Source: Nocardiopsis_B mangrovi
Lineage (GTDB): Bacteria > Actinomycetota > Actinomycetes > Streptosporangiales > Streptosporangiaceae
Direction of reading: 5' to 3'
Length of the DNA stretch: 64,000 nucleotides
NCBI RefSeq assembly: GCF_042653925.1
Contig: NZ_JBHSFQ010000025.1
Location: forward strand, 1-64,000
In this document: piece after piece, positions 51,706-60,838 of the stretch
How positions within the stretch are numbered: the first letter of the stretch is position 1
Layout of the letters: the number at the start of each line of letters is the position of its first letter
The notes under the pieces: generated by a model
What the model was told of the DNA's origin: nothing
Database searches by the model: none
Seen by the model: only the letters and a program-made list of their open reading frames with translations
Made by a program: the position numbers and the translations under genes

Positions 51706-54700
51706 GTGTCGCCGACCCCCTGGCTCGCCCACGCCCCCGACCCCGCCGCAGATGTGCACCTGCTGTGCTTCCCGCATTCCGGCGCACCGACGTCGCTGTT
51801 CCAGGGGTGGCGTATCCCAGGGGTGGACGTACTCCCGGTGCTGCTCCCCGGCCGGGGCCGCCGGAGCGACGAACCGCTCGTCCGATCGCTGCACGCCCTC
51901 GCCGAAGGCATCGCCGACGACGCCGTCCCCCGGCTCACCGGCCGCTACTGCTTCCTCGGCCATTCGATGGGGGCGTGGCTCGCCCACGCCGTGGCCGCCC
52001 TGCTGGGCGATCGGCACGGCACCGGGCCCGAGCGGCTGTTCGTCCTGTCCGCCCCGCCGCCGCACCTGCCGCCCAGCCCCTTCTCCTCCCAGTACGGGCT
52101 CTCCGACGACGCCGTGGTCGACGAGCTCATCCGGATCGGCGGGGCCCCCGAGTCCGCCCGCGAGGCGGTTCACGCCAATCTCGGCGCCATCCGCGCCGAC
52201 CTCACCGCCGTGGGGCACTACCGTCCGACCGCGCACAAGCTGGAGTGCCCCATCACCGCGATCGGCGGCACCCGTGACCTGCTGTTCGACTCCGGCAGCC
52301 TGGCGGAATGGCGCGAGTCCACGCGGGGCGGCTGCTCCGCCCACTTCATCGACGCGGGCCACTTCACGGTCACTGAGCGACCCGACGCCGTCCTCGACAT
52401 CACCGCCCGCGATCTCGGCCGCGCCGCACACCAGGCCGAGCCCGTCGCCGTGATCGGCATGGCCTGCAGGTTGCCCGGAGCCGACCACCCCGCCGCGTTC
52501 TGGGAACTCCTCCGCAGCGGACGCAGCGCCGTCGGGCCCGTACCGGACGACCGCATCCGCGGCGCCGGTGACCGGATCATGCCCGCGGGCGGGTTCCTCG
52601 ACTCCGTCGACGAGTTCGACGCCGGGCACTTCGGGTTCGGCGCCCGCGAGGCGCACCGCGCCGATCCGCGCCTGCGCCTGCTGCTCATGGCCGCGCAGGA
52701 GGCGGTCGACGACTCCGGGCTCGCCGCGGGCGACATCGCCGGCCCGCGCACGGGCATCTGGGTCGGCGAGTCCCACTCCGACTACTGGGACCTCTCCACC
52801 GCCGCCACCACACCGAACATGTACACACTCTCGGGTGGCGGGCTGAAGAGCTTCCTGTCCGGACGGGTGTCGCACTTCTTCGACCTCCAAGGCCCGAGTA
52901 TCACCCTCGACACGTCCTGCTCGGCGTCGCTGACCGCGATCCACGCGGCCTGCCGCGCCCTGCGGGGCGGCGAGGTCGACACCGCGTTCGCGGGCGGGGC
53001 ACACGTGATCCTCAACCCCGATGGCGGTCCGTCCCACGGGCTCGCGAAGGCCCTCTCACCGCACGGGCGCTCCGCGTTCGCCGACGCGGCCGCCGACGGC
53101 TACGCCCGTGCCGAAGGAGTGGCCGTGGTCCTGCTCCGGCGGCTGGGCGACGCCCTGCGCGACGGCGACCCGGTCCACGCCGTCATCGAGGGCAGCGCGG
53201 TCAACGCGAACGGCCGGTCCGGCCGCAACATCGTCAGCACCAGCGGCCCCGGCCAGGTGCGCATGATGCGCGAAGCACTCGCCGACGCGGGACGCCGCCC
53301 CGCCGACATCGCCTACGTCGAAGCCCACGGCCCCGGAACGAGGGTCGGGGACGACATCGAACTCGCCGCCCTCCACGAGGTCTACGGGGGCAATCCGCGC
53401 CCCTGTCTCGTCGGATCCGTCAAGACCAACATCGGACACCTGGAACCCGTCGCCGGCATCGCGGGGTTCCTCAAGACCGTCCTCGCCCTCGAACACGGTC
53501 GCGTACCGGCGTCGCTGCACCTCGAGAACCCGGCCCCCGCCATCGACTGGGACCGCTCGGCGCTGCGCGTGCCCACTGCGTGCGAGCCGTGGCCCGTCGA
53601 CGGCGCACGCTGCGCCGCCGTCTCCTCGTTCGGCCTCTCCGGGGCCAACGCCCACGCGGTCCTCGCCGCGCCGCCTGAGGGTGCCGCCGGGCGGCGGCGG
53701 CCACCCCGTCGGACGTGGAACACCCGCCGGTACTGGTACACGGCGCTGCCGGACCGCGACAGCGCCCCACCGGACCAGGACGCTCCGGCGCCGCCCGCTG
53801 TGCGCCGGCGGCCCCCGCCCCTCCCCTCACCTCGAGGTGGTGATCCAGTGACCCCTCACCCGTTTCACCCGTTGTTCCGCGACCGCATGTCCGTGTGGGC
53901 CGAGCTCGACGAACTCCTCGGCACGCCCGATTTCATCCAGGACCTCGCCGGGGTCGGCGCCACCTACCGGCGGCTCCGGGCCTTCGGCCGCAGGCTCGGT
54001 CCGGCCCGGGCCCTGCACGGCGATCCCCTGCGCCTGCTCGCCGGCATGGAATGGGCCGGGGTCGTCGACCCCGCGATGATGCATGCCGCGATGGTGCACT
54101 ACGGCGTCGCCGCGACCTCCCTGGTGGAGTGCGGGCACCCCGGCGACGACCTCGACGCCCTCGTGGCGGAACTCGACTCGATGGACGCCCCGGGCACGAT
54201 CGTCGCGACCGAGCTCGGCCGCGGGGGATCCCAGGTCAACGTCCGCACCGAGGCCCGCTACCACCGCGACCGCCACTGCTTCACGCTCCACACCCCCGAT
54301 GACTCCGCCGTCAAGGTCATGCCGAACGTCGGCTGGACCGGGCTCGCGCGCACCGCCGTCGTCGTCGCCCGCTTGGTCGTCGACGGCGCCGACAACGGAG
54401 CGCACGCGTTCGCGTTCCGCTTCCCGCACCCCCGGGCCGAGGTGGCCCTGCTCCCCGGCGGCGCGCCGGTGGCGCTCGACTACTCGGCGATCCGCTTCCG
54501 AGGCGCGGAGGTCCCGCACGGCCACTGGCTCTCCGACACGGCCGCCATCACCGCGAGCGGAGTCGCCGACCCCCTTGGCCCGCAGCAGCGGCTCGCACGT
54601 TCCCTGGGCGGGGTCCAGGCCGCCGCCGTCTTCGCCGCCGTCGCACTCGTCTCGGCCGCGCGGGCGACCGTCGCCGTCGCCTTCCGCTACACGAGCCGGC

Positions 54701-55617
54701 GCCTCGTCGGCCGCCCTGGGACGCCGGCGCTCGATTTCACGACCCACCGCGATGACCTCGCCTCGGCGATCGCGCGCGTCTACGCGACGGGCTCCTACGT
54801 CGAGAAGGTCCGGCGCGGCTTCGCCGATGAACGCCTGGGCTCCGGTGCCCCTCACAGCAGCCGCGCCGTCGACGGCGCGGCGTACGCTCCCTGGCTCGCC
54901 GCCGACCTCGACCGCACCCTCGCCAAGACCGCCGCGGCAACGGCCCTCGAATCCGTCGCCGCCACGTGCCGGCGGCTCTGTGGTTTCCAGGGTGTCCTCC
55001 ACACCAACCGCATCACCGTCTACGAGGACATGGCCAAATCCTTCCACTCGGCCGGAGGCGACACGCGGCTGCTCCTGCTCGAAGCCGGCAGGCAGCTCCT
55101 CAACGGCGGGGAAGCCCCGGCCGTCCCCAGGACCGTCGGCCCGGGAACCGGCGACGCCCGCTCGACACTGCGCCTCGTCGCGCTGCACGAGCACGCCCTG
55201 ACCGACAGGCTCCGCCCCCTCGTCGACCGCGGCGATCCCGCCCCGTACCTCCGCGAGATCGAGGACCTCGCCCGCATCCACCTCACGCGGCGGATCCTGG
55301 AGGAATTCGACGAGGCGGTCGCCGCCGCGAGCGGTCCGTGGCGCCCCCTTCTCGAAGCCGCACGGCACCTCTACGGACTCGACGTCGTCCTCGACTCCGC
55401 CGCCTGGCACCTCGACCACGGCTCGCTGCGCCCCGGTGACGCCGGCATCCTCCATTCCGCCCGCGCCGCCGCCGTCGAGGCGGTCGTCCGGCGGCTCGGC
55501 GGACTCGTCGACGGTCTCGCGGTACCACCCGGGCGCGTCGGCGGGTTCATCGGCCGCGAGGACTACATCGCCCGCATCGCCGGCCTCCTCCCCGAGAACG
55601 CCGGGAACGGCTTCTGA
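51706..55617 (+). CDS. Thioesterase-ketosynthase-acyl-CoA oxidase-like fusion protein
   Basis: One continuous frame of 1,303 residues from GTG 51706 (AGAGAGG upstream). Residues 1-240 are a type II thioesterase: Ser87 in GHSMG, Asp191, His219. Residues 246-655 are a type I PKS ketosynthase: Cys405 (LDTSCSAS), His541 (EAHGPGT) and His578 (KTNIGHL). A Pro/Arg linker (about 656-714) leads into a segment of about 590 residues resembling acyl-CoA oxidase (VATELGRGGSQVNV, HTPDDSAVK, GVQAAAVFAAV, CGFQGVLHTNR). The FEGDN glutamate of oxidases reads FHSAGGD here. No acyltransferase, ACP or dehydratase is fused. A GTG at 53848 after GAGGTGGTGATCC could start a free oxidase part. The product is unknown. 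Confidence 0.82.
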   Translation: MSPTPWLAHAPDPAADVHLLCFPHSGAPTSLFQGWRIPGVDVLPVLLPGRGRRSDEPLVRSLHALAEGIADDAVPRLTGRYCFLGHSMGAWLAHAVAALLGDRHGTGPERLFVLSAPPPHLPPSPFSSQYGLSDDAVVDELIRIGGAPESAREAVHANLGAIRADLTAVGHYRPTAHKLECPITAIGGTRDLLFDSGSLAEWRESTRGGCSAHFIDAGHFTVTERPDAVLDITARDLGRAAHQAEPVAVIGMACRLPGADHPAAFWELLRSGRSAVGPVPDDRIRGAGDRIMPAGGFLDSVDEFDAGHFGFGAREAHRADPRLRLLLMAAQEAVDDSGLAAGDIAGPRTGIWVGESHSDYWDLSTAATTPNMYTLSGGGLKSFLSGRVSHFFDLQGPSITLDTSCSASLTAIHAACRALRGGEVDTAFAGGAHVILNPDGGPSHGLAKALSPHGRSAFADAAADGYARAEGVAVVLLRRLGDALRDGDPVHAVIEGSAVNANGRSGRNIVSTSGPGQVRMMREALADAGRRPADIAYVEAHGPGTRVGDDIELAALHEVYGGNPRPCLVGSVKTNIGHLEPVAGIAGFLKTVLALEHGRVPASLHLENPAPAIDWDRSALRVPTACEPWPVDGARCAAVSSFGLSGANAHAVLAAPPEGAAGRRRPPRRTWNTRRYWYTALPDRDSAPPDQDAPAPPAVRRRPPPLPSPRGGDPVTPHPFHPLFRDRMSVWAELDELLGTPDFIQDLAGVGATYRRLRAFGRRLGPARALHGDPLRLLAGMEWAGVVDPAMMHAAMVHYGVAATSLVECGHPGDDLDALVAELDSMDAPGTIVATELGRGGSQVNVRTEARYHRDRHCFTLHTPDDSAVKVMPNVGWTGLARTAVVVARLVVDGADNGAHAFAFRFPHPRAEVALLPGGAPVALDYSAIRFRGAEVPHGHWLSDTAAITASGVADPLGPQQRLARSLGGVQAAAVFAAVALVSAARATVAVAFRYTSRRLVGRPGTPALDFTTHRDDLASAIARVYATGSYVEKVRRGFADERLGSGAPHSSRAVDGAAYAPWLAADLDRTLAKTAAATALESVAATCRRLCGFQGVLHTNRITVYEDMAKSFHSAGGDTRLLLLEAGRQLLNGGEAPAVPRTVGPGTGDARSTLRLVALHEHALTDRLRPLVDRGDPAPYLREIEDLARIHLTRRILEEFDEAVAAASGPWRPLLEAARHLYGLDVVLDSAAWHLDHGSLRPGDAGILHSARAAAVEAVVRRLGGLVDGLAVPPGRVGGFIGREDYIARIAGLLPENAGNGF

Positions 55618-55743
55618 CCGGCCGGCGTCCGGGGCCGTCGCGGCCGGAATCCCGTCCTGGGTGGGGGTTCGGCCGGGGATCGATCGAATACCCCTGTCCG
55701 CACCGTTTTGGATAACCTTCTTTCCATGGGGGGAGTGACGACA

Positions 55744-56154
55744 GTGCGGCGGTCCGGGATGCGGATCGCGTTCCTCGCACTGCTGTTCGCCGCCGGCCTC
55801 CTCTGCGCGATCTGCTCGGGACCGTCCGCGTCCACCGACACCGGTGCCGGTACCGGTGCTCGCGGGTCCGCTCCGGCCTCGCCCGCGGTCGCGGCCGGGG
55901 CTCCGGCCGACGCGGCGCACTCCTCTGACGACGGGCACCGCCACGACTGCCAAGCGGCCTCCGGCCTCGGCGCCGGCACCGAGCAGCGCACCGCCGTGGT
56001 GAAGATGTTCGCGCTCACCGCGATCGCCGTATCCGCCTCGGTGCTGCTGTCGAGCTCACTCCCGGCCCTGAGCGTGTGGATCGCCCGGGGCCGGCGGGGC
56101 CCGCTGCATCCCGGATCGCGATTGCTGCTGGCACTGTGCGTCCAGCGCGTCTAG
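55744..56154 (+). CDS. Small two-helix membrane protein
   Basis: A 136-residue protein of no recognised family. A signal-like N-terminal segment (about 6-24; MRIAFLALLFAAGLLCAIC), a Gly/Ala/Ser/Asp loop with a His-containing stretch DDGHRHDCQ, and a second membrane segment (about 92-117) are visible. Start GTG 55744 follows GGGGAG; ATG 55726 is an alternative. It follows the fusion gene by 126 bases and may or may not belong to the operon. Confidence 0.55.
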   Translation: MRRSGMRIAFLALLFAAGLLCAICSGPSASTDTGAGTGARGSAPASPAVAAGAPADAAHSSDDGHRHDCQAASGLGAGTEQRTAVVKMFALTAIAVSASVLLSSSLPALSVWIARGRRGPLHPGSRLLLALCVQRV

Positions 56155-56362
56155 CCCCCGAACCCGCGGACCGCGCGCCACGGCCCTCGCCCACCGCGAT
56201 CCGCACCGCGCCCGCTGCCCCCGGCCGCTCGGCCGGAGCGGGCGCGGCCGACGGTGCGGCCCCCGTGCCCCCGGTCCGAGTCCCCCACGCTTTCCGCGCC
56301 CCCCGCCGCGGCGGCCCCGCTACACCGACCCACCCGACCACCTCCCCTCACGGAGTCATCCC

Positions 56363-57634
56363 ATGGCCACCGTTCTCCGCCCCGCACTCGCCGGCCCCGC
56401 GGCCGTGCTCTGCCTGACCGTCCTCCTCGCCACCGCGTGTTCCTCGCCCGATGCCGACCCCTCCGGATCCGGAACCGGGTCCGAGGAGGACACGGGGGCC
56501 GAGGTGCGCATCACACCTGAGGACGGCGCCGGCGACGTCTCCCCCGACTCCCCCGTGGAGGTCCGGGCGGACGGCGGCACGATCACCGATGTCACCGTCG
56601 CGGTCGACGGCCAGGAGCCGACCGGCGCGAACGAGATGACCGGTGCCCTCAACGACGACGAGACCGCCTGGACCAGCGACTGGACCCTCACCCCGGGCTC
56701 GGAGGTGACCGTCACCGCCACCACCGAGGACGCCGAAGGTGAGACCGCCGAGGCGGTGAGCGTGTTCACCACCCGGGAGGCGGTGGAGGGACAGCGCTTG
56801 GAGCTGGAGTCCAACTTCCCCACCAGCGGGGAGACCGTGGGCGTCGGCATGCCGGTCATCGTCAACTTCGACCTTCCCGTGGAGAACAAGGCGGCGGTGG
56901 AATCCGCCATGGAGGTCGTCTCCGACAAGCCCGCCCAAGGCGCGTGGAACTGGTTCGGCGACCAGATGGCCGTGTTCCGCCCGGAGGAGTACTGGGAGCC
57001 CGACCAGAAGATCACCGTCAACATGCGCCTGGCGGGCGTCCAGGCCGCCGACGGGGTCTTCGGCATCGAGAACCACCAGCTCAACTTCGACGTCGGCCGG
57101 TCGCAGATCACCACGATCGACAGCGACACCAAGCGCATGGTCGTCGAGCGCGACGGCGAGGAGATCCAGGACTTCCCGACCAGCCTGGGCCGGGCGACGA
57201 CCCGCGCGTACACCACCACCAGCGGCGTGCACCTGACCATGGAGAAGTACGACCAGCTCGTGATGGACTCCGCCACCGTCGGCATCCCCGAGGACGACCC
57301 CGAGTACTACAAGCTCGACGTCGAATACGCCGTGCGCTTCTCCAACAGCGGCGAGTTCACCCACGCCGCCCCGTGGAACGACCAGCTCGGTGAGGCCAAC
57401 CTCAGCCACGGCTGCCCCAACCTCGCCACCGCGGACGCCAAGTGGTTCTACGAGAACTCCTACATGGGCGACCCGCTGGTCGTCACCGGGACTGACCGCC
57501 AGCTCGAGGTCGACAACGGGTGGGGCTACTGGCAGCGGTCCTGGGATGAATGGGTCGAGCAGAGCGCGACCGGCGAGCCCGACGCCACCGACGAGCCCGG
57601 CACTCCGGGCAGCCCGCAGGGCGACGGCGAGTAG
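56363..57634 (+). CDS. L,D-transpeptidase lipoprotein
   Basis: A 423-residue cell-wall enzyme. Lipobox LLATAC with Cys26 as lipid anchor, then Ig-like domains (about 45-135 and 140-235) and a YkuD catalytic domain with His334 (FTHAAPW) and the SHGCPN motif (His349, Cys351). It makes 3-3 peptidoglycan cross-links, the LdtB/LdtMt2 arrangement. Disordered C-terminal tail (EQSATGEPDATDEPGTPG). GGAG seven bases before ATG. A strong terminator follows. Confidence 0.93.
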   Translation: MATVLRPALAGPAAVLCLTVLLATACSSPDADPSGSGTGSEEDTGAEVRITPEDGAGDVSPDSPVEVRADGGTITDVTVAVDGQEPTGANEMTGALNDDETAWTSDWTLTPGSEVTVTATTEDAEGETAEAVSVFTTREAVEGQRLELESNFPTSGETVGVGMPVIVNFDLPVENKAAVESAMEVVSDKPAQGAWNWFGDQMAVFRPEEYWEPDQKITVNMRLAGVQAADGVFGIENHQLNFDVGRSQITTIDSDTKRMVVERDGEEIQDFPTSLGRATTRAYTTTSGVHLTMEKYDQLVMDSATVGIPEDDPEYYKLDVEYAVRFSNSGEFTHAAPWNDQLGEANLSHGCPNLATADAKWFYENSYMGDPLVVTGTDRQLEVDNGWGYWQRSWDEWVEQSATGEPDATDEPGTPGSPQGDGE

Positions 57635-57983
57635 CCCGGCCCCGCGGCGGCCCCGGACCGCCGCCGGACCGGACGCGCGCACCGCCCGGCGGCCGCCCCT
57701 GCGAGCAGGTGCGGCCGCCGGGCCCATCTGGTGGCCGGTCCCGGTCCCGTCACGGCCCGGACCGCCATGCGTCGAGCCCGGCCCCGACCCCCGTGGTCAC
57801 GGCCGGGCGGCAGGGGGCGCGGCGGACCGTCCGCGGCCCGAACCGGCCACGGGCGCGACACCCCCGCCCCATCACCGCCGCCCCGGGGCCCCGACACCGG
57901 GTACCTCCCTGATAATCTGCCGTGACTCGTTGCGCGAAAGCGCGCAACCGTACAAAAGGCGGACTGAACACAAAGTGTTACCG
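57635..57983 (+). other. Gap between L,D-transpeptidase and small membrane protein
   Basis: No gene found. Contains the terminator at 57685-57722 and, in its last 60 bases, an AT-richer stretch likely to hold the promoter of the next small gene. Confidence 0.35.
57685..57722 (+). terminator. Terminator of the L,D-transpeptidase gene
   Basis: Perfect 12-bp arms CCCGGCGGCCGC (57685-57696) and GCGGCCGCCGGG (57711-57722). The 14-base loop can form an inner CCTG/CAGG pairing. Confidence 0.6.
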
Positions 57984-58127
57984 ATGCGTCCCGATGACAG
58001 GGACGTCATGGAATCGGCCAGAAAAGCACATCGACGCCACCGGCTCGACGGAATCGCCGTCGTGGTCTGGGCCATCGTGGGGGTGCTGGCGGTGTTCTCG
58101 TACTTCGTCGTCGGCGCCGGCATATAG
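57984..58127 (+). CDS. Small single-helix membrane protein (47 residues)
   Basis: MRPDDRDVMESARKAHRRHR is followed by one hydrophobic helix (VVVWAIVGVLAVFSYFVV) and a stop. Basic residues before the helix predict the N-terminus inside. GTG at 57975 is an alternative start. No family recognised; small helical proteins like this are common and often missed in actinobacteria. Confidence 0.5.
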   Translation: MRPDDRDVMESARKAHRRHRLDGIAVVVWAIVGVLAVFSYFVVGAGI

Positions 58128-58480
58128 CACGTACCGGTAACGGGTGAAGGCACCCGTGTCCCTGGGCGGTCGCGCAAGCGGGCGCCCTTTCGCCTTTCCG
58201 GCCCGTTTCGGCGGGGATTCCCGGTGCGCTCGGCGGAGCCGCTGCGGCCGGATCCGGCCGCAGCCGAGGTCCGGCCCGGTCGCCCGCTCGGGGCAGGGCC
58301 GCCTGGTCCCGCCGCGCGTACGGGCGGGTCCGCCGGCCCCGCCGACGTCGGGGCGTCGCAACCGCCGAAAGGGCGCGGCAGGGGCGAGCGGCCGAAAACG
58401 GACGACCCCGGCCGACCGGCCCTGGGGGCGGGCCGCCGGGGTCCGCGGGCAGGGAGCCGCCCGCGCGCGTCAACGGCCGG
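58128..58480. other. Gap with no recognised feature
   Basis: A very GC-rich stretch between the small membrane protein and the convergent helical protein. I see only short GC-rich inverted repeats that could end either transcript. Confidence 0.3.
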
Positions 58481-58711
58481 TCAGCCGACCTCGTGTGCCA
58501 GCCGCTCGGCCAGCAGCCGCTGGCCCTGTTCGCCGGCCTTCTGGTTGTTCTCCTGGATCCGGCGGAACCAGCGGGCCAGCTCCTCATCGCCCTGACGCTC
58601 CGCGTCCTCGATGTAGGTCTCCAGCCGGTAGACGTTCTCCAGCGACTGGTGCAGCGCCCAGGTGAGGTTGTAGTGGTCGTTCTTGACCGGGGTGGTCGGT
58701 GCTGTCGCCAT
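58481..58711 (-). CDS. Small helical protein of unknown function (76 residues)
   Basis: MATAPTTPVKNDHYNLTWAL, then predicted helices rich in Glu/Gln/Arg (SLENVYRLETYIEDAERQ, ELARWFRRIQENNQKAGEQG). The pattern suggests a two-helix ferritin-like bundle. GAGGA is five bases before the ATG. No catalytic motif seen. Confidence 0.65.
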   Translation of the reverse strand: MATAPTTPVKNDHYNLTWALHQSLENVYRLETYIEDAERQGDEELARWFRRIQENNQKAGEQGQRLLAERLAHEVG

Positions 58712-59224
58712 GTTCGTCCTCGCCTTCCATCGGGTGCAAGAACCGGCACTGGCACCGCTGCCCAGCATCGCCCCGGAACATGCACACCGATCCGCCGGGC
58801 GCCGCTGCCCCTGACGCCGCCCGGAAACGGGCGGCCCGTCGCGCCGGTAGTGCCAGGGCCACCCGAAGCGTAGGCCCGCCCCCATTCAGCGGCGCGGACG
58901 CGATCCGTAGGTTCTGATGCGCGGCCCCCGCAGGGGCGGCGGCGCCGTGAGGCGAAGGGCGCGCATCGGCCTTCGCCTCTCCGCCGGCCTCGCGGGCGAG
59001 ACCCGTGCGCGGACGCGCGGATCCGCGGGCCGCGGGTGCCGCCGGGACGGCCGGCCGGCGGCCGCCGACAGGTCGACGGGACCGCGTGTCCCGCCTACCC
59101 GGCCGGGTGGTCCCGACCCACGGAACCACCCGGCGACCGTACGCGATCACTCCCTCACGCACAGCAGTCGATGGTGCGTTCCTCCCCGGCTCACGCCGAC
59201 GGCTTCCACGCAAGGAGTTCCCAG
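58712..59224. other. Gap with no supported gene
   Basis: These 513 bases lie between divergent genes. Several open frames exist but none has a ribosome site with family-like sequence; they are Arg/Gly/Pro-rich by base composition. Confidence 0.35.
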
Positions 59225-60406
59225 GTGACCGGCTCATCAGTCCCCGCCCCGTCCGAACGGCGCGGCCCCGGACCGACCTCGCTCGGGCAGCGGGCGCTCG
59301 CCCCCGACCTCGCCCGCGGGTTCATGCTGCTGTTCATCGCGCTGGTGAACGCGCAGTTCTTCCTGACGGCACCGGACATCGTGGCATCGGTGCCCGATCA
59401 GCTCGTGGTCCTGGTCCAGTCGACCGTCGTCAACGCCAGGGCGATCCCTCTGTTCTCCCTCCTCTTCGGCTACGGCATGGTGCAGCTGCTGCGGCGGCTC
59501 GACGCGGGCGGTGGGCGCCCCCTCGGGGTCCTGCGCCGGCGGGGGGTGTGGCTGGTGGTGATCGGCCTCGTCCACGGGGCGCTGCTGCTGCCCGTTGACA
59601 TCATCGGCGCCTACGGCCTGGCCGTCCTGCTCTTCGCGGGGCTGCTGCGCGCGGGGGACGCGACGCTGCTGTGGGTTTCGGGTGCCTTCGCCGCCGCCTC
59701 GATCGGGCTGCGGACGGCGGTGGTGATGCTGCGCGCGGCGTCGGGGGACGACGCCTCGGTCGCCGCCGGCTCCCTCGTCCGGGGCGACATCGCCGCGGCG
59801 ACCGCCGAGCGCCTCCAGGAGTGGGTCCTCTACACGCCGGTCACGCTGCTCACCGTGGTGGTGCCGCCGTTGCTGTGGGGGGTGTGGGCGGCCCGCCGCC
59901 GGATCCTGGACGACCCGGCCCGGCACCGCCGGTTCCTGGTGTGGGCGGCGACGGCCGGCCTGGGCACGGCGGTCCTCGGCGGGTTCCCGGACGCGCTCAT
60001 CCAGGCGGAGCTGTGGACGGACGCGCCACTCCAGGCGGTGAACGTCCTGGCGGTCGTCCACGACGTCACGGGATGGGCCGGGGGCGTCGGCTGGGCGGCG
60101 CTGATCGGGCTGGTCGCGATCCGGGCCGCGGAGCGGCGGGGCGCCGTCGTGCGGGCGGTGGAGGCCGTCGGGCAGCGGTCGATGACCTGCTACCTGCTCC
60201 AGTCCGTGGTGTTCACGGCCGCCTTCGCTCCCTATGGGGCGGGGCTGGGCGCGTCGCAGGGGGCGGCGGTGGCGGCCGCCATCGGGGCGGCGACCTGGGC
60301 GGCGACGGTGGCCGTGGCGGAGACGATGCGCCGACGCGGGCACCGGGGCCCGGCCGAGACCCTGGTGCGCCGGCTCACCTACGGCCGCCGCTCCCCCGCC
60401 GGGTGA
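59225..60406 (+). CDS. DUF418 multi-span membrane protein
   Basis: A 393-residue protein with about eight to ten membrane segments. LGQRALAPDLARGFMLLFIALVNA and NARAIPLFSLLFGYGMV match the N-terminal DUF418/YeiB pattern, with VEAVGQRSMTCYLLQSVV near the end. Function of the family is unknown. AAGGAG lies 7 bases before the GTG at 59225, which sets the start. Confidence 0.82.
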   Translation: MTGSSVPAPSERRGPGPTSLGQRALAPDLARGFMLLFIALVNAQFFLTAPDIVASVPDQLVVLVQSTVVNARAIPLFSLLFGYGMVQLLRRLDAGGGRPLGVLRRRGVWLVVIGLVHGALLLPVDIIGAYGLAVLLFAGLLRAGDATLLWVSGAFAAASIGLRTAVVMLRAASGDDASVAAGSLVRGDIAAATAERLQEWVLYTPVTLLTVVVPPLLWGVWAARRRILDDPARHRRFLVWAATAGLGTAVLGGFPDALIQAELWTDAPLQAVNVLAVVHDVTGWAGGVGWAALIGLVAIRAAERRGAVVRAVEAVGQRSMTCYLLQSVVFTAAFAPYGAGLGASQGAAVAAAIGAATWAATVAVAETMRRRGHRGPAETLVRRLTYGRRSPAG

Positions 60407-60547
60407 CGCCCGGGCGCTCTCCCGGCGTTCGGCGTCGGCGCGCACTCGGCCGAGCGCGCGCCGCCCCGGGGCGGATCCGGTGCGAGCCCGCTTCGGCTGT
60501 GCGGGCCGGTCACGCGGTGCGCCTCGGCTCCGCCTGCGGCGGCCACC

Positions 60548-60838
60548 GAGCACCTGGGCGGGCTCGTCTTCCACGCCGCCGCGAAGGACACCCGGATCAA
60601 CGAGCGGTGCACGGTGAACGGAGTGCTCGACGACGGGTTCGGGCGCGTCCCGGAGGAGGAGGGCCCGCTCTCCCTCGGCGGCCGCCATGCGCCGAGCCGC
60701 TGGCCGCAGGACGCGTCGTGGGACTTCGTGGCGGTCGGCCGCGGCCACGACCACGGGTTCTGGGCGCGGTCCGCTCTCAACCGCTCGGGCGGTCCGGTGG
60801 CTCCACGGCGCGCCGGAGGCGCTCGACCAGGACGGTGA
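60548..60838 (+). pseudogene. Possible 5'-truncated coding remnant
   Basis: From 60548 the frame reads EHLGGLVFHAAAKDTRINER, then TVNGVLDDGFGRVPEEEG and WDFVAVGRGHDHGFWARS, with nearly every third base G or C, as in real genes here. There is no start codon at the head of this coding-like stretch; the first GTG is at 60614. It ends inside the 3' end of the WYL regulator gene on the other strand. I do not recognise the family. Confidence 0.3.

Noticed and set aside
45627..56154. Prophage or integrative element after tRNA-Arg
   Set aside because: No integrase, excisionase, phage structural or conjugation genes and no visible duplicate attachment site.
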